Source: G016756615 sp050958605 (lineage in GTDB: Bacteria > Pseudomonadota > Alphaproteobacteria > Rhizobiales > Rhizobiaceae). Taken from it: 64,000 nucleotides of DNA. The DNA is taken from positions 1 to 64,000 of the forward strand of contig NZ_JBJHDO010000004.1 of NCBI RefSeq assembly GCF_050958605.1, read 5' to 3'. This document shows positions 1-9,649 of this stretch, one piece after another. The stretch's first letter is position 1, and each line of letters begins with the position of its first letter. A model generated the notes under the pieces. It ran no database searches. It was not told the origin of the DNA and worked only from the letters and a program-made list of their open reading frames with translations. The translations under genes and the position numbers were made by a program.

Positions 1-290
1 TCCGGTGCTTGTGCCGCGGCTCAACCGCATCACAAGCTTGTCGGCCACCTTCTCCCACAAGGGGAGAAGGGAAGACGGCCGCAGCACCAATGCCAATCGC
101 CAGCGCTGGCGATTGGCAGGAGCGCTTGTGCAAAACTCCCCCTTCTCCCCTTGTGGGAGAAGGTGGCCGCGCCAAGCGCGGTCGGATGAGGGGTGCTCCA
201 GAAGGCCCCGTCGGATGTGTGAATCTCGTAGGCTTTACGGGGGGAGAGATGCCGGCAGATGAGGGACTTGCCCGAACGGTCTACTCTTAG
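1..290. repeat. Dispersed palindromic intergenic repeat, copy 1
   Basis: Non-coding downstream flank of xthA. It holds a perfect 28-bp palindrome at 91-118, flanked by inverted arms containing the CTTCTCCCACAAGGGGAGAAG motif core near 50-70 and its complement near 144-172. The same modules, in inverted order and orientation, recur at about 27520-27870. Short reading frames here are by-products of the palindromic GC-rich sequence and show no protein-like character. Such elements are scattered between genes in Mesorhizobium-type genomes (established knowledge); their function is unknown. Confidence 0.8.
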
Positions 291-301
291 TGTCGCTGGT
301 A

Positions 302-1093
302 TTATGCCGCTTCCAACGAGAGTTCGACGACGGCCGGCACGTGGTCGGACGGTTTTTCCCAGGCCCGTACATGTTTCTCGATAAAGGCCGACGACAGCCG
401 GTCGGCGGCCTCGGGCGACAGCATGAGATGGTCGATGCGGATGCCGTTGTTTTTCTGCCAGGCGCCCGCCTGGTAGTCCCAGAAAGTGTAGGTGTCGCGA
501 GCGTCGGTCACGGAGCGAATAGCTTCGGTGAAACCAAGATATTTGAGTCGGCGGAACGCCTGGCGGCTTTCGGGCTGGAAGAGTGCATCATTGACCCATT
601 CTTCCGGGCGCTTCGCGTCGATCGGCTCGGGGATGACGTTATAGTCTCCGGCAAGTACCAGGGGCTCCTCGAGGTGGAGGCGTGCCTCCGCCCATCGTTC
701 GAGCCGTCCCATCCATGACAGTTTGTAGGGAAACTTCTCGCTGCCGACCGGATTGCCGTTCGGCAGGTAGAGCGACGCGACCCGGAGAGCGCCTTTCGAG
801 GTGGAGAAGACTCCCTCGATGAAACGGGCCTGTTCGTCGTTCTCGTCACCGGGAAGGCCGCGATTTACCTCATCGAAAGGCAGCTTCGATAACAGCGCCA
901 CGCCGTTGAAGCCTTTCTGTCCATGCGTCTCGACATTGTAGCCCAGCGCTTCGATTTCGGCTCGTGGGAACTGGTCGTCGACCGACTTGATCTCCTGCAG
1001 GCATGCGATGTCGGGCGCGCTTTCGCGTAGCCAATGCAGCAGATTGCCGATGCGGGCGCGCACGCCGTTGATGTTCCAGGTGGCCAGTTTCAT
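302..1093 (-). CDS. xthA: Exodeoxyribonuclease III (AP endonuclease family)
   Basis: Predicted 263-aa Mg-dependent DNA repair nuclease that cuts at abasic sites and has 3'-5' exonuclease and 3'-phosphatase activity in base excision repair. It opens with MKLATWNING (N7). Metal and catalytic residues of the EEP fold are visible: E34 in LQEIK, Y109, GDYNV with D150/N152, IDH with D221/H222, and the final SDH with D250/H251. Length matches the E. coli enzyme (268 aa). A start three codons upstream is possible, but MKLATWN is the usual family start. Transcribed alone, divergent from the permease at 1206. Confidence 0.95.
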   Translation of the reverse strand: MKLATWNINGVRARIGNLLHWLRESAPDIACLQEIKSVDDQFPRAEIEALGYNVETHGQKGFNGVALLSKLPFDEVNRGLPGDENDEQARFIEGVFSTSKGALRVASLYLPNGNPVGSEKFPYKLSWMGRLERWAEARLHLEEPLVLAGDYNVIPEPIDAKRPEEWVNDALFQPESRQAFRRLKYLGFTEAIRSVTDARDTYTFWDYQAGAWQKNNGIRIDHLMLSPEAADRLSSAFIEKHVRAWEKPSDHVPAVVELSLEAA

Positions 1094-1205
1094 GAAAATC
1101 ACACGAGAATTTCAAATAATTCTTGATAGCGGAATCTAGCAGACCGTCTGATCCTGCATCATCCCGCTTTGAAAGAAAACCCGGGTGGGGAGCGGCGGGA
1201 CAACA

Positions 1206-2702
1206 ATGGGGAACAACCGCATGTCGTCGACGCATCCGGCGGACGAGGCTTTGCCCGTTCCGCGTCTCACCGCGCTTGGATTTCAACACGTCCTGGTCAT
1301 GTACGCCGGCGCGATCGCCGTGCCTTTGATCGTCGGTCGGGCGCTCAAGCTCGAGCCTGAGCAGGTGGCCTTCCTGATCTCCGCAGATCTCTTCGTTTGC
1401 GGCCTGGTGACGATCATCCAGTCCTTTGGCGCCACCCAATGGTTCGGCATCAAGCTGCCGGTCATGATGGGCGTCACCTTTGCCGCCGTTGCGCCGATGG
1501 TAGCGATGGCCAACGCCAATCCCGGCGTGGACGGCGCCCGCATGATCTTCGGCGCCATTATCGGAGCGGGCATCATCAGCATCGTCATCGCGCCGCTGGT
1601 GAGCCGGATGCTGCGTTTCTTTCCGCCGGTCGTCACAGGCACCATCATCGTGGTGATCGGCGCATCGCTGATGCGGGTCGGCATCAACTGGATTTTCGGC
1701 AATCCGGTGGGGCCGACCGCTCCCAGGATCGTCGCTCCCGAGCATGCCGCCTGGCTGAAGTCGGTGACGGAACTGGCGGCGGCTGGCGGTTCGGTCGTTC
1801 CGCCCCTGCCGGAGAAACTCGCGCTCGCTTCCACGATTCCGAATGCGGCCTATGCGCCGGTCACCAACATCGCCATATCGGCGATCGTGCTCGTCTCCAT
1901 CCTGTTGATCGCCCGCTTCGGTCGGGGCTTCATCGCAAATATCGCCGTCCTGCTCGGCATCATCATCGGTGGCCTAGTCACCGCCGGTCTCGGCATGATG
2001 CATTTCGACAAGGTCGCTTCTGCGCATTGGTTCGCCCTTGTCACGCCGTTCCGTTTCGGAATGCCGATCTTCGATCCCGTGCTCATCATCACGATGACGC
2101 TGGTGATGATCGTCGTCATGATCGAGTCGACGGGCATGTTCCTGGCACTGGGCGAGATGACCGGCAAGAAGGTGTCGCAGCCCATGCTTTCCGCCGGCCT
2201 GCGCACGGACGGGCTCGGCACCTTGATCGGCGGCATCTTCAACACATTTCCCTATACGAGCTTTTCGCAGAATGTCGGGCTGGTCGGCGTGACGGGGGTA
2301 CGCAGCCGCTTCGTCTGCGTTGCCGGCGGCGTCATACTGATCTTCCTGGGCTTGATGCCCAAGATGGGCGCGTTGGTGGAGGCTTTGCCGACCTTCGTGC
2401 TCGGCGGGGCAGGACTGGTCATGTTCGGGATGGTCGCGGCCACCGGCATCCGGATACTGTCGAATGTAGACTTCAAGTCGAACCGCAACAATCTCTTCAT
2501 CGTCGCCGTGTCGATCGGCTTCGGCATGGTTCCGCTGGTGGCGCCGGACTTCAAGATGTGGATGCCGCACGACATCCACCCGCTGATCGAGTCCGGCATA
2601 CTTCTGGCCTCGGTATCGGCTGTCGTCCTCAACATCTTCTTCAACGGAACGCAAGGCGACGAAGCCGGCGTCCGTGAAGCGGCGATGGCCGCGGAAGCGT
2701 GA
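1206..2702 (+). CDS. NCS2-family nucleobase (xanthine/uracil/urate) permease
   Basis: Predicted 498-aa inner-membrane nucleobase:cation symporter with about 12-14 hydrophobic segments. NCS2 landmarks include the N-terminal GFQHVLVMYAGAIAVP stretch (TM1), an MIESTG segment with the acidic substrate-binding region around residues 305-310, and a downstream FPYTSFSQNVGLV segment around 355-365. These place it in the xanthine/urate branch (UacT/XanQ/PbuX-like) rather than the AzgA branch. The exact purine cannot be told from sequence. ATG at 1206 is preferred over a GTG seven codons upstream because GGGGAG and GCGGGAC precede it. It ends at a perfect hairpin shared with the convergent erpA. Confidence 0.88.
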   Translation: MGNNRMSSTHPADEALPVPRLTALGFQHVLVMYAGAIAVPLIVGRALKLEPEQVAFLISADLFVCGLVTIIQSFGATQWFGIKLPVMMGVTFAAVAPMVAMANANPGVDGARMIFGAIIGAGIISIVIAPLVSRMLRFFPPVVTGTIIVVIGASLMRVGINWIFGNPVGPTAPRIVAPEHAAWLKSVTELAAAGGSVVPPLPEKLALASTIPNAAYAPVTNIAISAIVLVSILLIARFGRGFIANIAVLLGIIIGGLVTAGLGMMHFDKVASAHWFALVTPFRFGMPIFDPVLIITMTLVMIVVMIESTGMFLALGEMTGKKVSQPMLSAGLRTDGLGTLIGGIFNTFPYTSFSQNVGLVGVTGVRSRFVCVAGGVILIFLGLMPKMGALVEALPTFVLGGAGLVMFGMVAATGIRILSNVDFKSNRNNLFIVAVSIGFGMVPLVAPDFKMWMPHDIHPLIESGILLASVSAVVLNIFFNGTQGDEAGVREAAMAAEA

Positions 2703-2731
2703 GGCGCAGAACTGGGCGCTTCGGCACATAT

Positions 2732-2761
2732 GGAAAGGGCCGCTGCAACGCGGCCCTTTCC
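2732..2761. terminator. Bidirectional hairpin terminator between permease and erpA
   Basis: Perfect 12-bp inverted repeat (GGAAAGGGCCGC, loop TGCAAC, GCGGCCCTTTCC) in the 78-bp gap between two converging genes. The pyrimidine-rich end of each arm can serve as the weak tail in either direction. Confidence 0.7.
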
Positions 2762-2780
2762 GATTGTGCACCTGTAGCGC

Positions 2781-3128
2781 TCAGATCGAGAAACTGGTGC
2801 CGCAGCCGCAGGATGCGACCGCATTGGGGTTCTTGATCTGGAAGGATTGGCCCATCAGGTCGTCGACGAAATCGATCACCGAACCGCCCATATAAACCAG
2901 CGACAGGTCGTCGATCAGCACGGTTGCGCCGTCCTTCTCGATAGCGATGTCGTCTTCGTTCCGGGTTTCGACCAGATCGAACTTGTAGGAGAAGCCGGAG
3001 CATCCGCCGCCTTCGACCGATACGCGCAGGGCTGTTTTGCCGGGCTCGGCGGTCAGGATCTTGTTGATCCGCCTTGCCGCCGCGTCGGTCACCTCGACTT
3101 TCATCGCATTCTTTGCGTCAGCGCCCAT
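2781..3128 (-). CDS. erpA: Iron-sulfur cluster insertion protein (A-type carrier)
   Basis: Predicted 115-aa A-type Fe-S carrier that delivers clusters to apoproteins. The three conserved ligand cysteines are present: C43 in GGGCSGFSY and the C-terminal C107/C109 in SCGCGTSFSI. The start MGADAKN is chosen because AAGG lies 8 nt upstream; ATG two codons earlier would sit directly on that site. ErpA versus the closely related IscA/SufA cannot be settled by motif alone, but in rhizobia the copy next to dgt and xthA is normally called ErpA. Divergent from dgt with a gap of only about 70 bp, so the promoters overlap. Confidence 0.85.
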   Translation of the reverse strand: MGADAKNAMKVEVTDAAARRINKILTAEPGKTALRVSVEGGGCSGFSYKFDLVETRNEDDIAIEKDGATVLIDDLSLVYMGGSVIDFVDDLMGQSFQIKNPNAVASCGCGTSFSI

Positions 3129-3199
3129 GGCCATCACCTTGCATTCGCATCCGCACAATAGGTATGAAGCGCCAACGGGCAAGTCAACGGCGGCGATCC

Positions 3200-4420
3200 A
3201 TGGCGGGCGCGAACGAACTAGGCGACATCGGCTTCGGCTACCGGCCGCGGGCAGCCTACGCCTGCGATCCCGCGCGATCGCGCGGCCGCTTCTACGGCGA
3301 GGTCGAAAGCCCGACCCGCACGCCGTTCCAACGCGATCGTGATCGCATCATCCATTCGACGGCTTTTCGCCGGCTGAAACACAAGACCCAGGTCTTCGTG
3401 GCGCATGAAGGCGATCACTACCGGACGCGGCTCACCCACACGATCGAAGTCGCGCAGATCGCCCGGGCACTGGCGCGCGCGCTTCGCTGCGACGAGGACC
3501 TCGCCGAAGCGGTGGCGCTAGTCCATGATTTCGGCCACACGCCTTTCGGTCACACCGGGGAAGATGCGCTCAACGAGAAGATGGCGCCCTGGGGCGGCTT
3601 CGATCACAACGCGCAGTCCTTGCGCGTGGTGACGAAGCTCGAGAGCCGCTACGCCGAATTCGACGGGCTCAATCTCACCTGGGAGACGCTCGAAGGGCTG
3701 GTGAAGCATAATGGGCCTCTGGCCGATCGCGATGGTAACGGCCTGGCAGGACCGATCCCCCAGCCGGTCCGCGATTTCAACGAGTTGTTCGACCTCGAGT
3801 TGGACCGGTTCGCCAGTCTCGAGGCGCAGTGTGCCGCGATTGCCGACGACATCGCCTATGACGCGCATGATATCGACGACGGGCTGAGAGCGGGGCTGCT
3901 GACGCTGGAAATGCTCGACGAGGTGCCGCTGGCGTCGCGTATCCTCCACGGCGTGCGCTCCCGTTACCCGGGGCTGGATGCCATGCGGACCGGCCATGAA
4001 TTGATGCGTCGCCAGATCACTCTCATGGTCGAGGATGTGATCGCCACCTCCACCGCGGCCATTGCCGGGATGCGTCCCGGCAGCGTCGAGGACATCCATG
4101 CGGCCGGCCGCCCGATCGTGGCCTTCTCCCGCGACATGGCCTCGGCCGAGAAGCGACTGAAGGCCTTCCTCTACAAGAACCTGTACCGGCACGCTGATGT
4201 GATGCGGGTGCGCGCTGATGCCGATCGGATCGTTCGAGACCTCTTCGATGTCTATTTTGCCGATCCTCGGGCCATGCCCGATGGTTGGCGAGAGGGATTG
4301 GACCGTGCGGGCGATGCGGTAAAGGCGCGCTCGGTCGCAGATTTTCTTGCGGGCATGACCGACACCTACGCCTTGAAGGAGCATCGGCGCCTGTTTGACC
4401 GGACCCCGGATTTAAGCTAG
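3200..4420 (+). CDS. dgt: Deoxyguanosinetriphosphate triphosphohydrolase-like protein
   Basis: Predicted 406-aa HD-domain dNTPase, converting dNTP to deoxynucleoside plus triphosphate and so limiting dNTP pools. The HD metal site is clear: H80 in RLTHTIEV, H109-D110 in LVHDFGHTPFGH with further histidines, and a downstream aspartate in DDIAYDAHDIDD. The N-terminal FQRDRDRIIHSTAFRRLKHKTQVF stretch (residues about 43-66) is diagnostic of the type-2 dGTPase group common in alphaproteobacteria. ATG 3200 is the usual family start; an in-frame ATG at 3164 is possible but lies in the erpA promoter region. argS follows 94 bp downstream. Confidence 0.92.
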   Translation: MAGANELGDIGFGYRPRAAYACDPARSRGRFYGEVESPTRTPFQRDRDRIIHSTAFRRLKHKTQVFVAHEGDHYRTRLTHTIEVAQIARALARALRCDEDLAEAVALVHDFGHTPFGHTGEDALNEKMAPWGGFDHNAQSLRVVTKLESRYAEFDGLNLTWETLEGLVKHNGPLADRDGNGLAGPIPQPVRDFNELFDLELDRFASLEAQCAAIADDIAYDAHDIDDGLRAGLLTLEMLDEVPLASRILHGVRSRYPGLDAMRTGHELMRRQITLMVEDVIATSTAAIAGMRPGSVEDIHAAGRPIVAFSRDMASAEKRLKAFLYKNLYRHADVMRVRADADRIVRDLFDVYFADPRAMPDGWREGLDRAGDAVKARSVADFLAGMTDTYALKEHRRLFDRTPDLS

Positions 4421-4514
4421 AGCGCCCGCGCCTGCAGGCAGGATTTTTTTAGCTTGCAGGCTTCTTGCGCAGGCGGATGATCCGTGCGCCGACCAGAACC
4501 GAATAGAGTCACCC

Positions 4515-6272
4515 ATGAACATCTTTGCCGAATTCAACGAGCGGATCAGGAAGGCCGTCGAAGCGCTCGAACTGAAGGACAAGGATGGCGGGGTTCTCGA
4601 TCTTGGCCGCATTACCGTCGAGCCGCCGCGGGATCCCTCCCATGGCGATCTCGCCACGAACGCAGCGATGGTGCTGGCCAAGCCGGCTGGCCAGAACCCT
4701 CGGGCTCTGGCGGAGCGGCTAGCTGCCGCGTTGAAAGACGACCCGGACGTCTCATCCGCGGAGGTGGCGGGACCGGGCTTTGTCAATCTCAGGCTCGGTG
4801 AGGGCTTCTGGCAAGGCCAGCTCGCAGTCATTCTCGACGCGGGCCAGGATTTCGGGCGCTCCGCCATTGGAGCCGGCGCCAAGGTCAATGTCGAGTATGT
4901 GTCGGCCAACCCAACCGGACCCATGCATGTCGGCCATTGCCGCGGCGCGGTCGTGGGAGACACGCTGGCGAACCTGCTGGCCTTCGCAGGTTACGACGTC
5001 ACCAAGGAATACTACATCAACGACGCAGGCGCTCAGGTGGATGTGCTGGCGCGGTCGGCGATGCTTCGTTATCGAGAGGCCTTGGGCGACCAGATCGGCG
5101 AGATCCCTCCGGGCCTCTACCCCGGCGACTATCTTGTTCCGGTCGGTCAAGCCCTGGCGAAGGAATTCGGAAGGAGCCTCCTGCAGAAACCAGAGGAAGA
5201 GGCGCTGGCGATCGTGAAGGATCGCACCATCGATGCCATGATGGCCATGATCCGCGAGGATCTGGCGCTGCTCAACGTGCATCACGAAGTCTTCTTCTCC
5301 GAACGCACGCTGCACGCCGACAATGCGCGCGCGATCCGCGCAGCGATCAGCGATCTGACCCTGAAGGGCCACATCTACAAGGGCAAGCTGCCGCCGCCGA
5401 AAGGCGAGAAGCCCGACGACTGGGAGGATCGCGAGCAGACCCTGTTTCGCTCGACGGAAGTGGGTGACGATATCGATCGGCCGCTGGTGAAGTCCGATGG
5501 GACATTCACCTATTTCGCCGCCGATGTGGCCTATCTCAAGGACAAGCTGGCGCGCGGTTTCGACGAGACGATCTTCGTTCTCGGCGCGGATCATGGCGGC
5601 TACGTGAAACGCATGGAGGCTCTTGCCAAGGCTTTGTCGAGCGGTGCGCTCAAACTCACCGTTCTTCTTTGCCAACTCGTCAAGCTCTACCGCGCGGGCG
5701 AGCCTGTGCGCATGTCCAAGCGCTCGGGCGACTTCATTACTTTGCGAGAGGTCGTGGAGGAAGTCGGGCGCGATCCCATCCGCTTCATGATGCTTTATCG
5801 CAAGAACGATGCTCCGCTGGATTTCGACTTCGCCAAGGTGACGGAACAGTCGAAAGACAATCCCGTCTTCTATGTGCAGTATGCCTCCGCGCGCACTCAT
5901 TCGGTATTCCGGCAGGCGAGGGAGCAGCTCGGCGTGGATGATTTCAGCCGGGCCGCGCTCAAGGCAGCTGCGTCTCGCCTGACCGACGAGGGGGAAATTG
6001 CCCTCGTCAAGAAGCTCGCGGAATATCCGCGGTTGATCGAGCAAGCCGCACAGTCGCACGAGCCGCATCGTCTGGCGTTTTACCTCTATGATCTTGCAAG
6101 TGCCTTCCACGCCCATTGGAACAGAGGCACGGATAATACGGACTTACGTTTTGTTAAGGTTAACGATCCAGAATTGACATATGCCAGACTCGGGCTGGTG
6201 CAGGCCGTCTCGGACGTTTTGACGTCAGGCCTGGCGTTGATTGGGGCCGATGCGCCCAAGGAAATGCGCTAG
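4515..6272 (+). CDS. argS: Arginine--tRNA ligase
   Basis: Predicted 585-aa class I aminoacyl-tRNA synthetase charging tRNA-Arg. The HIGH signature is HVGH at 138-141 within NPTGPMHVGHCRGAV, and the KMSKS-like loop is RMSKR at 399-403, followed by SGDFITLREVV. An N-terminal Add-1 domain (about 1-110) and a C-terminal anticodon-binding DALR domain ending in LALIGADAPKEMR complete the usual layout. It heads the long collinear run leading to the SPOR protein and nagZ. Confidence 0.97.
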   Translation: MNIFAEFNERIRKAVEALELKDKDGGVLDLGRITVEPPRDPSHGDLATNAAMVLAKPAGQNPRALAERLAAALKDDPDVSSAEVAGPGFVNLRLGEGFWQGQLAVILDAGQDFGRSAIGAGAKVNVEYVSANPTGPMHVGHCRGAVVGDTLANLLAFAGYDVTKEYYINDAGAQVDVLARSAMLRYREALGDQIGEIPPGLYPGDYLVPVGQALAKEFGRSLLQKPEEEALAIVKDRTIDAMMAMIREDLALLNVHHEVFFSERTLHADNARAIRAAISDLTLKGHIYKGKLPPPKGEKPDDWEDREQTLFRSTEVGDDIDRPLVKSDGTFTYFAADVAYLKDKLARGFDETIFVLGADHGGYVKRMEALAKALSSGALKLTVLLCQLVKLYRAGEPVRMSKRSGDFITLREVVEEVGRDPIRFMMLYRKNDAPLDFDFAKVTEQSKDNPVFYVQYASARTHSVFRQAREQLGVDDFSRAALKAAASRLTDEGEIALVKKLAEYPRLIEQAAQSHEPHRLAFYLYDLASAFHAHWNRGTDNTDLRFVKVNDPELTYARLGLVQAVSDVLTSGLALIGADAPKEMR

Positions 6273-6375
6273 GCAGCAGGGGATTACCTGTCACCTTTTG
6301 CCCACATTGCGCTGGTAGGGCCAACCCGGAAATGTGCCTTGGTCGCGCATTTCGAGTGCAAGTATGGGAAAGATA

Positions 6376-9300
6376 ATGGCAGACAGCAACCAGCTCAAGC
6401 GCGTTGATCCTGTCGACCTCGGCGACGAAGATCCCTTTGCCGAACTCACCAGGATCATGGGCTTCGATCCGCGGGTTCCGGTGCATCCAGCGTCCGAGCG
6501 GCAGGCTGTGCCGGTCGTCGCGATGCCGGCGGTTGCGGCGCCGGAGCCTGATCTCGACCCGTCCTCCGACGATCTGAGCATCGATCTCGAAAAGGAACTG
6601 CTCGGTGATTTGGCGTTGGAAGAGGCATCGGCTCCAGACGTGGTAGCCGAGCGCGCTGCCGTTCTTCCCAGCCCGATCGAAGACGGCGAAGTCGACCCCA
6701 ATCTGGATGTCGCCGTTGCGGCAGACCTCTATGACGAGTTTGCGCCAGAAACGGTCCGGGAGAGCTTCGACCGGGAACCTTTGTTGTCCGATGTCGATTT
6801 CGACGCGGCGTTCGAGCGTGAGCTCGCCTTCGGCGAAGATGGCTCACATTCTGCCGTGCCGATCGAACGGGATGCCGAGCTGAGCAGTCTCTCCGTCGAG
6901 GATGCGGCTCTTCTCGCTGTCTTGGACCCCGCGAGCGCATTCGACGAGCCTGCACAGCAGGTGGCGCCGCAGGCCGGCCCCGCGAATTCCTATTCGGGCG
7001 AGGATCTCGATCAGACCTTCGACTTGGCCATGGCCGAAGTCGATATGGATTTCGGCATGGATACCGAGACCTCCGGTCATCGTCTCGACAATGTCGAGCA
7101 TGACCCCGACGCCCATCAGGCGCCAGTCTTCGAAGCGCAGTCGGACGAACCTGCCCCCTATCAAGAGGGCTCGATCGATTTCGACGATTTCGACGAGGCT
7201 TCCCTGGATGAGGCTCCTGTAATGGAGGAGGTCGCCTCGGAGGCGGCTTATGTCGAGCCGGAGGGCTCGGGCGAATTCGAGCCGCAGAACCAGGCTCATG
7301 TCGACCAGCAGGCCTCGGGGCATGACGAATGGCAGGCCGCTGAATATTCCGAGCCGCAACCGGCTGAGTATGCTGAGTGGCAGGCGGAGGATGTCGCGCC
7401 GCAAGGAGCGGAGCCGGAACTGGGCGCCGAGATGGCCGAACCCGCGGCCGCTATGGCGGCCGAGGCGGAGCCGGAAGAACTCAGCCTCGAGGACGAGCTG
7501 AACGCTCTCCTGGGCAATACTGTTCCGAGGGCGAAACTGACCGGAGGCTACGACGCTCCTCCTCTGAGCGCGGCGCTTGGCGAGGGTGCCGCATCGGCTG
7601 GCGGTCATGGCGAATACCGGTCCGATTTTGCGAACTGGGGCTCCCCGGCCGCTTCGGCGGCTCTGACTGGAGAGGCGTCGGTCGAGGCAGAAACCTATCG
7701 CCAGGACGACGCCGAATACATTTCCGACGACTATGCAGGCCCCTCTTACCAGGTTGCCGAGATCGAACACGCGCAGCAGTGGAGCGACGGTTCGAGCTAC
7801 GCCGGGGCCGAGCAGTCGACGACGGTCGAACTGGAATTCGACGATGCTTTCGATGCGGCCTTCGAAAACAGTCTGCACGCCGAAGAGGCGGAGGTGAATG
7901 CCGGCCAATACGTCGGGCTGCAATCATCGGGGTCGGAACATTTTGCGGCCAATCGATCGGAAACCGTCTCGGCGTATACTGGCGCGGACCAGGCTCACGT
8001 CTGGCATGCAACGGCTTCGGCCGCGAGCGACGAGGACGTTCCCGACATCGAAACCATCGATGTGCCGGAAAGTGCCATTGCGGTGACCGATGACCTGGAC
8101 ATTCCGGAAGTGGCCTACGAGGAAGATGTGCGTCCGGCGCCTGTCTTCGACGAGTTCGAGAGCGAATTCGCAGCCGTCTTTGCCGAACCGCAACAGCCGG
8201 AAGCAACTGCCGCGCACCCCGAGGACGACCGCGATCCACACGCCGCCGAGACGCAACCCGTCGAAGGCGTTGCATACGACTACGGCGCCGGCGTCGCAGC
8301 GGCGGCTGTTGGGGCAGGCGCTGCCTATCAAGCGACAACTCGAACCCACGCACATCGCGATTTCGATCCGGCGCAGGGATTCAATGCCGACGAACTCCCC
8401 GGCAGCCGTAAGCCTGTCGGTCGCGACGCCGACCCGTTCGATGCCGTCGACTACAACGACCCCGACGAGGAAACGACTCTCCCGCCCTATGTCGAGACGC
8501 GTCGTGCGCCGCAACGGCGAGGCCTGATGATAGCGGCGATTGTCGGTGGCGTTGCCGTGCTGGGCGGCGTCGGGGCGTTCGCCCTGTCCTTTGGCGATGG
8601 TACCGACGTGCCGGCTATTGTGAAAGCTGATGACAGTCCGATCAAGGTGCGGCCGGAAAACCCGGGTGGGACGACTGTTCCCAACCAGGACAGCAAGGTC
8701 TACCAGACGGTTGCCGGTGCCGGGACGGCAGCCGCGCCGGCGCAGCAGAAGCTGATCAGCAGCGCCGAGGAGCCGGTTGACATGACCGCCAAGGCCCCGG
8801 AGCCGGAGGTAATACCGTCAGGCGTCAATGATGGGGAAGCGTTGGATGATGGCGACGATCAGATCGCCGCGATCACGAAGGCCGAGGACCGAATCGAGCC
8901 TTCGTCCGCAGCCGATCAGGCTGGAACCGACAACACCGAGGTTGCCGCCGTGACCCCTCGGCGGGTGCGCACCATGGTCGTTCGCCCCGACGGTACACTG
9001 GTCCCGCGTGAGGATCCGGCACCGGTCGCCGTGCCGGAGCCGCGGGCTGCCGCCGAGGCTATGATGGAATCGCAGCCGGCCGATGCCTCCGCCGAGCCGA
9101 AGGTGGCTGCCGCTTCGCCGGCAGCGACGTCGGCCTTGAAGCCTGCGAACGTTCCCGTCTCCGCCACTTCGGGCACGCCGGCCAGTGTTCCTGTTGCCCC
9201 GTCGCGTCCTGCCGACCAGCCGGTGAATGTGGTTGGCGAGGTCAAGCCGGATCAGGTCGCTTCGATCAGCACCGGTGCCCCCGCGGCGGGAGGCTGGTCG

Positions 9301-9531
9301 ATGCAGATCGCCTCCCAGCCGAGCGAAGAAGCCGCGAAGTCGAGCTTCCAGGACCTGGCGCGGCGCTATGCTGGCGTACTCGGCGGCCGCGAAGCCACGA
9401 TCGTCAAGGCCGAAATCGCCGGCAAGGGCACCTACTGGCGAGTTCGAGTGCCCGCCGGGAGCCGCAACGACGCCATAAGCCTGTGCGAAAGCTACAAGGC
9501 TGCCGGGGGCAACTGCTTCGTATCCAAGTAG
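6376..9531 (+). CDS. Very large acidic SPOR-domain protein
   Basis: Predicted 1051-aa bitopic envelope protein. Residues 1 to about 700 form a long, very acidic, low-complexity cytoplasmic region rich in Asp/Glu/Ala/Pro. A single membrane segment lies near 715-738 (LMIAAIVGGVAVLGGVGAFAL). A Pro/Ala-rich periplasmic linker follows, and a C-terminal SPOR domain (about 972-1051, starting GGWSMQIASQPS and ending GGNCFVSK). SPOR domains bind denuded peptidoglycan at division sites, so a role in septal wall remodelling is inferred. The position between argS and nagZ fits a cell-wall context. ATG 6376 has GGAAAG just upstream; two in-frame upstream ATGs lack this. Most SPOR proteins are a quarter to a third of this length. 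Confidence 0.85.
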   Translation: MADSNQLKRVDPVDLGDEDPFAELTRIMGFDPRVPVHPASERQAVPVVAMPAVAAPEPDLDPSSDDLSIDLEKELLGDLALEEASAPDVVAERAAVLPSPIEDGEVDPNLDVAVAADLYDEFAPETVRESFDREPLLSDVDFDAAFERELAFGEDGSHSAVPIERDAELSSLSVEDAALLAVLDPASAFDEPAQQVAPQAGPANSYSGEDLDQTFDLAMAEVDMDFGMDTETSGHRLDNVEHDPDAHQAPVFEAQSDEPAPYQEGSIDFDDFDEASLDEAPVMEEVASEAAYVEPEGSGEFEPQNQAHVDQQASGHDEWQAAEYSEPQPAEYAEWQAEDVAPQGAEPELGAEMAEPAAAMAAEAEPEELSLEDELNALLGNTVPRAKLTGGYDAPPLSAALGEGAASAGGHGEYRSDFANWGSPAASAALTGEASVEAETYRQDDAEYISDDYAGPSYQVAEIEHAQQWSDGSSYAGAEQSTTVELEFDDAFDAAFENSLHAEEAEVNAGQYVGLQSSGSEHFAANRSETVSAYTGADQAHVWHATASAASDEDVPDIETIDVPESAIAVTDDLDIPEVAYEEDVRPAPVFDEFESEFAAVFAEPQQPEATAAHPEDDRDPHAAETQPVEGVAYDYGAGVAAAAVGAGAAYQATTRTHAHRDFDPAQGFNADELPGSRKPVGRDADPFDAVDYNDPDEETTLPPYVETRRAPQRRGLMIAAIVGGVAVLGGVGAFALSFGDGTDVPAIVKADDSPIKVRPENPGGTTVPNQDSKVYQTVAGAGTAAAPAQQKLISSAEEPVDMTAKAPEPEVIPSGVNDGEALDDGDDQIAAITKAEDRIEPSSAADQAGTDNTEVAAVTPRRVRTMVVRPDGTLVPREDPAPVAVPEPRAAAEAMMESQPADASAEPKVAAASPAATSALKPANVPVSATSGTPASVPVAPSRPADQPVNVVGEVKPDQVASISTGAPAAGGWSMQIASQPSEEAAKSSFQDLARRYAGVLGGREATIVKAEIAGKGTYWRVRVPAGSRNDAISLCESYKAAGGNCFVSK

Positions 9532-9550
9532 CGGCGACAACAAGCTGATT

Positions 9551-9580
9551 GACGGCGCGGCATGAGGATGCCGCGCCGTC
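9551..9580 (+). terminator. Hairpin downstream of the SPOR gene
   Basis: Perfect 13-bp inverted repeat (GACGGCGCGGCAT, loop GAGG, ATGCCGCGCCGTC) followed by ATCGTTTC, 20 bp after the SPOR stop codon. It probably ends that transcript before nagZ. Confidence 0.65.
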
Positions 9581-9649
9581 ATCGTTTCAGCGGGGACCGC
9601 GCGGAGGCTGCGATTTCCTTGTCGGCAATCCCGGTTTAGGCTGAACTCC

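Noticed and set aside
1..290. Two short + strand frames (85 and 93 aa) upstream of xthA
   Set aside because: They run through the palindromic repeat in different frames and have no protein-like features.
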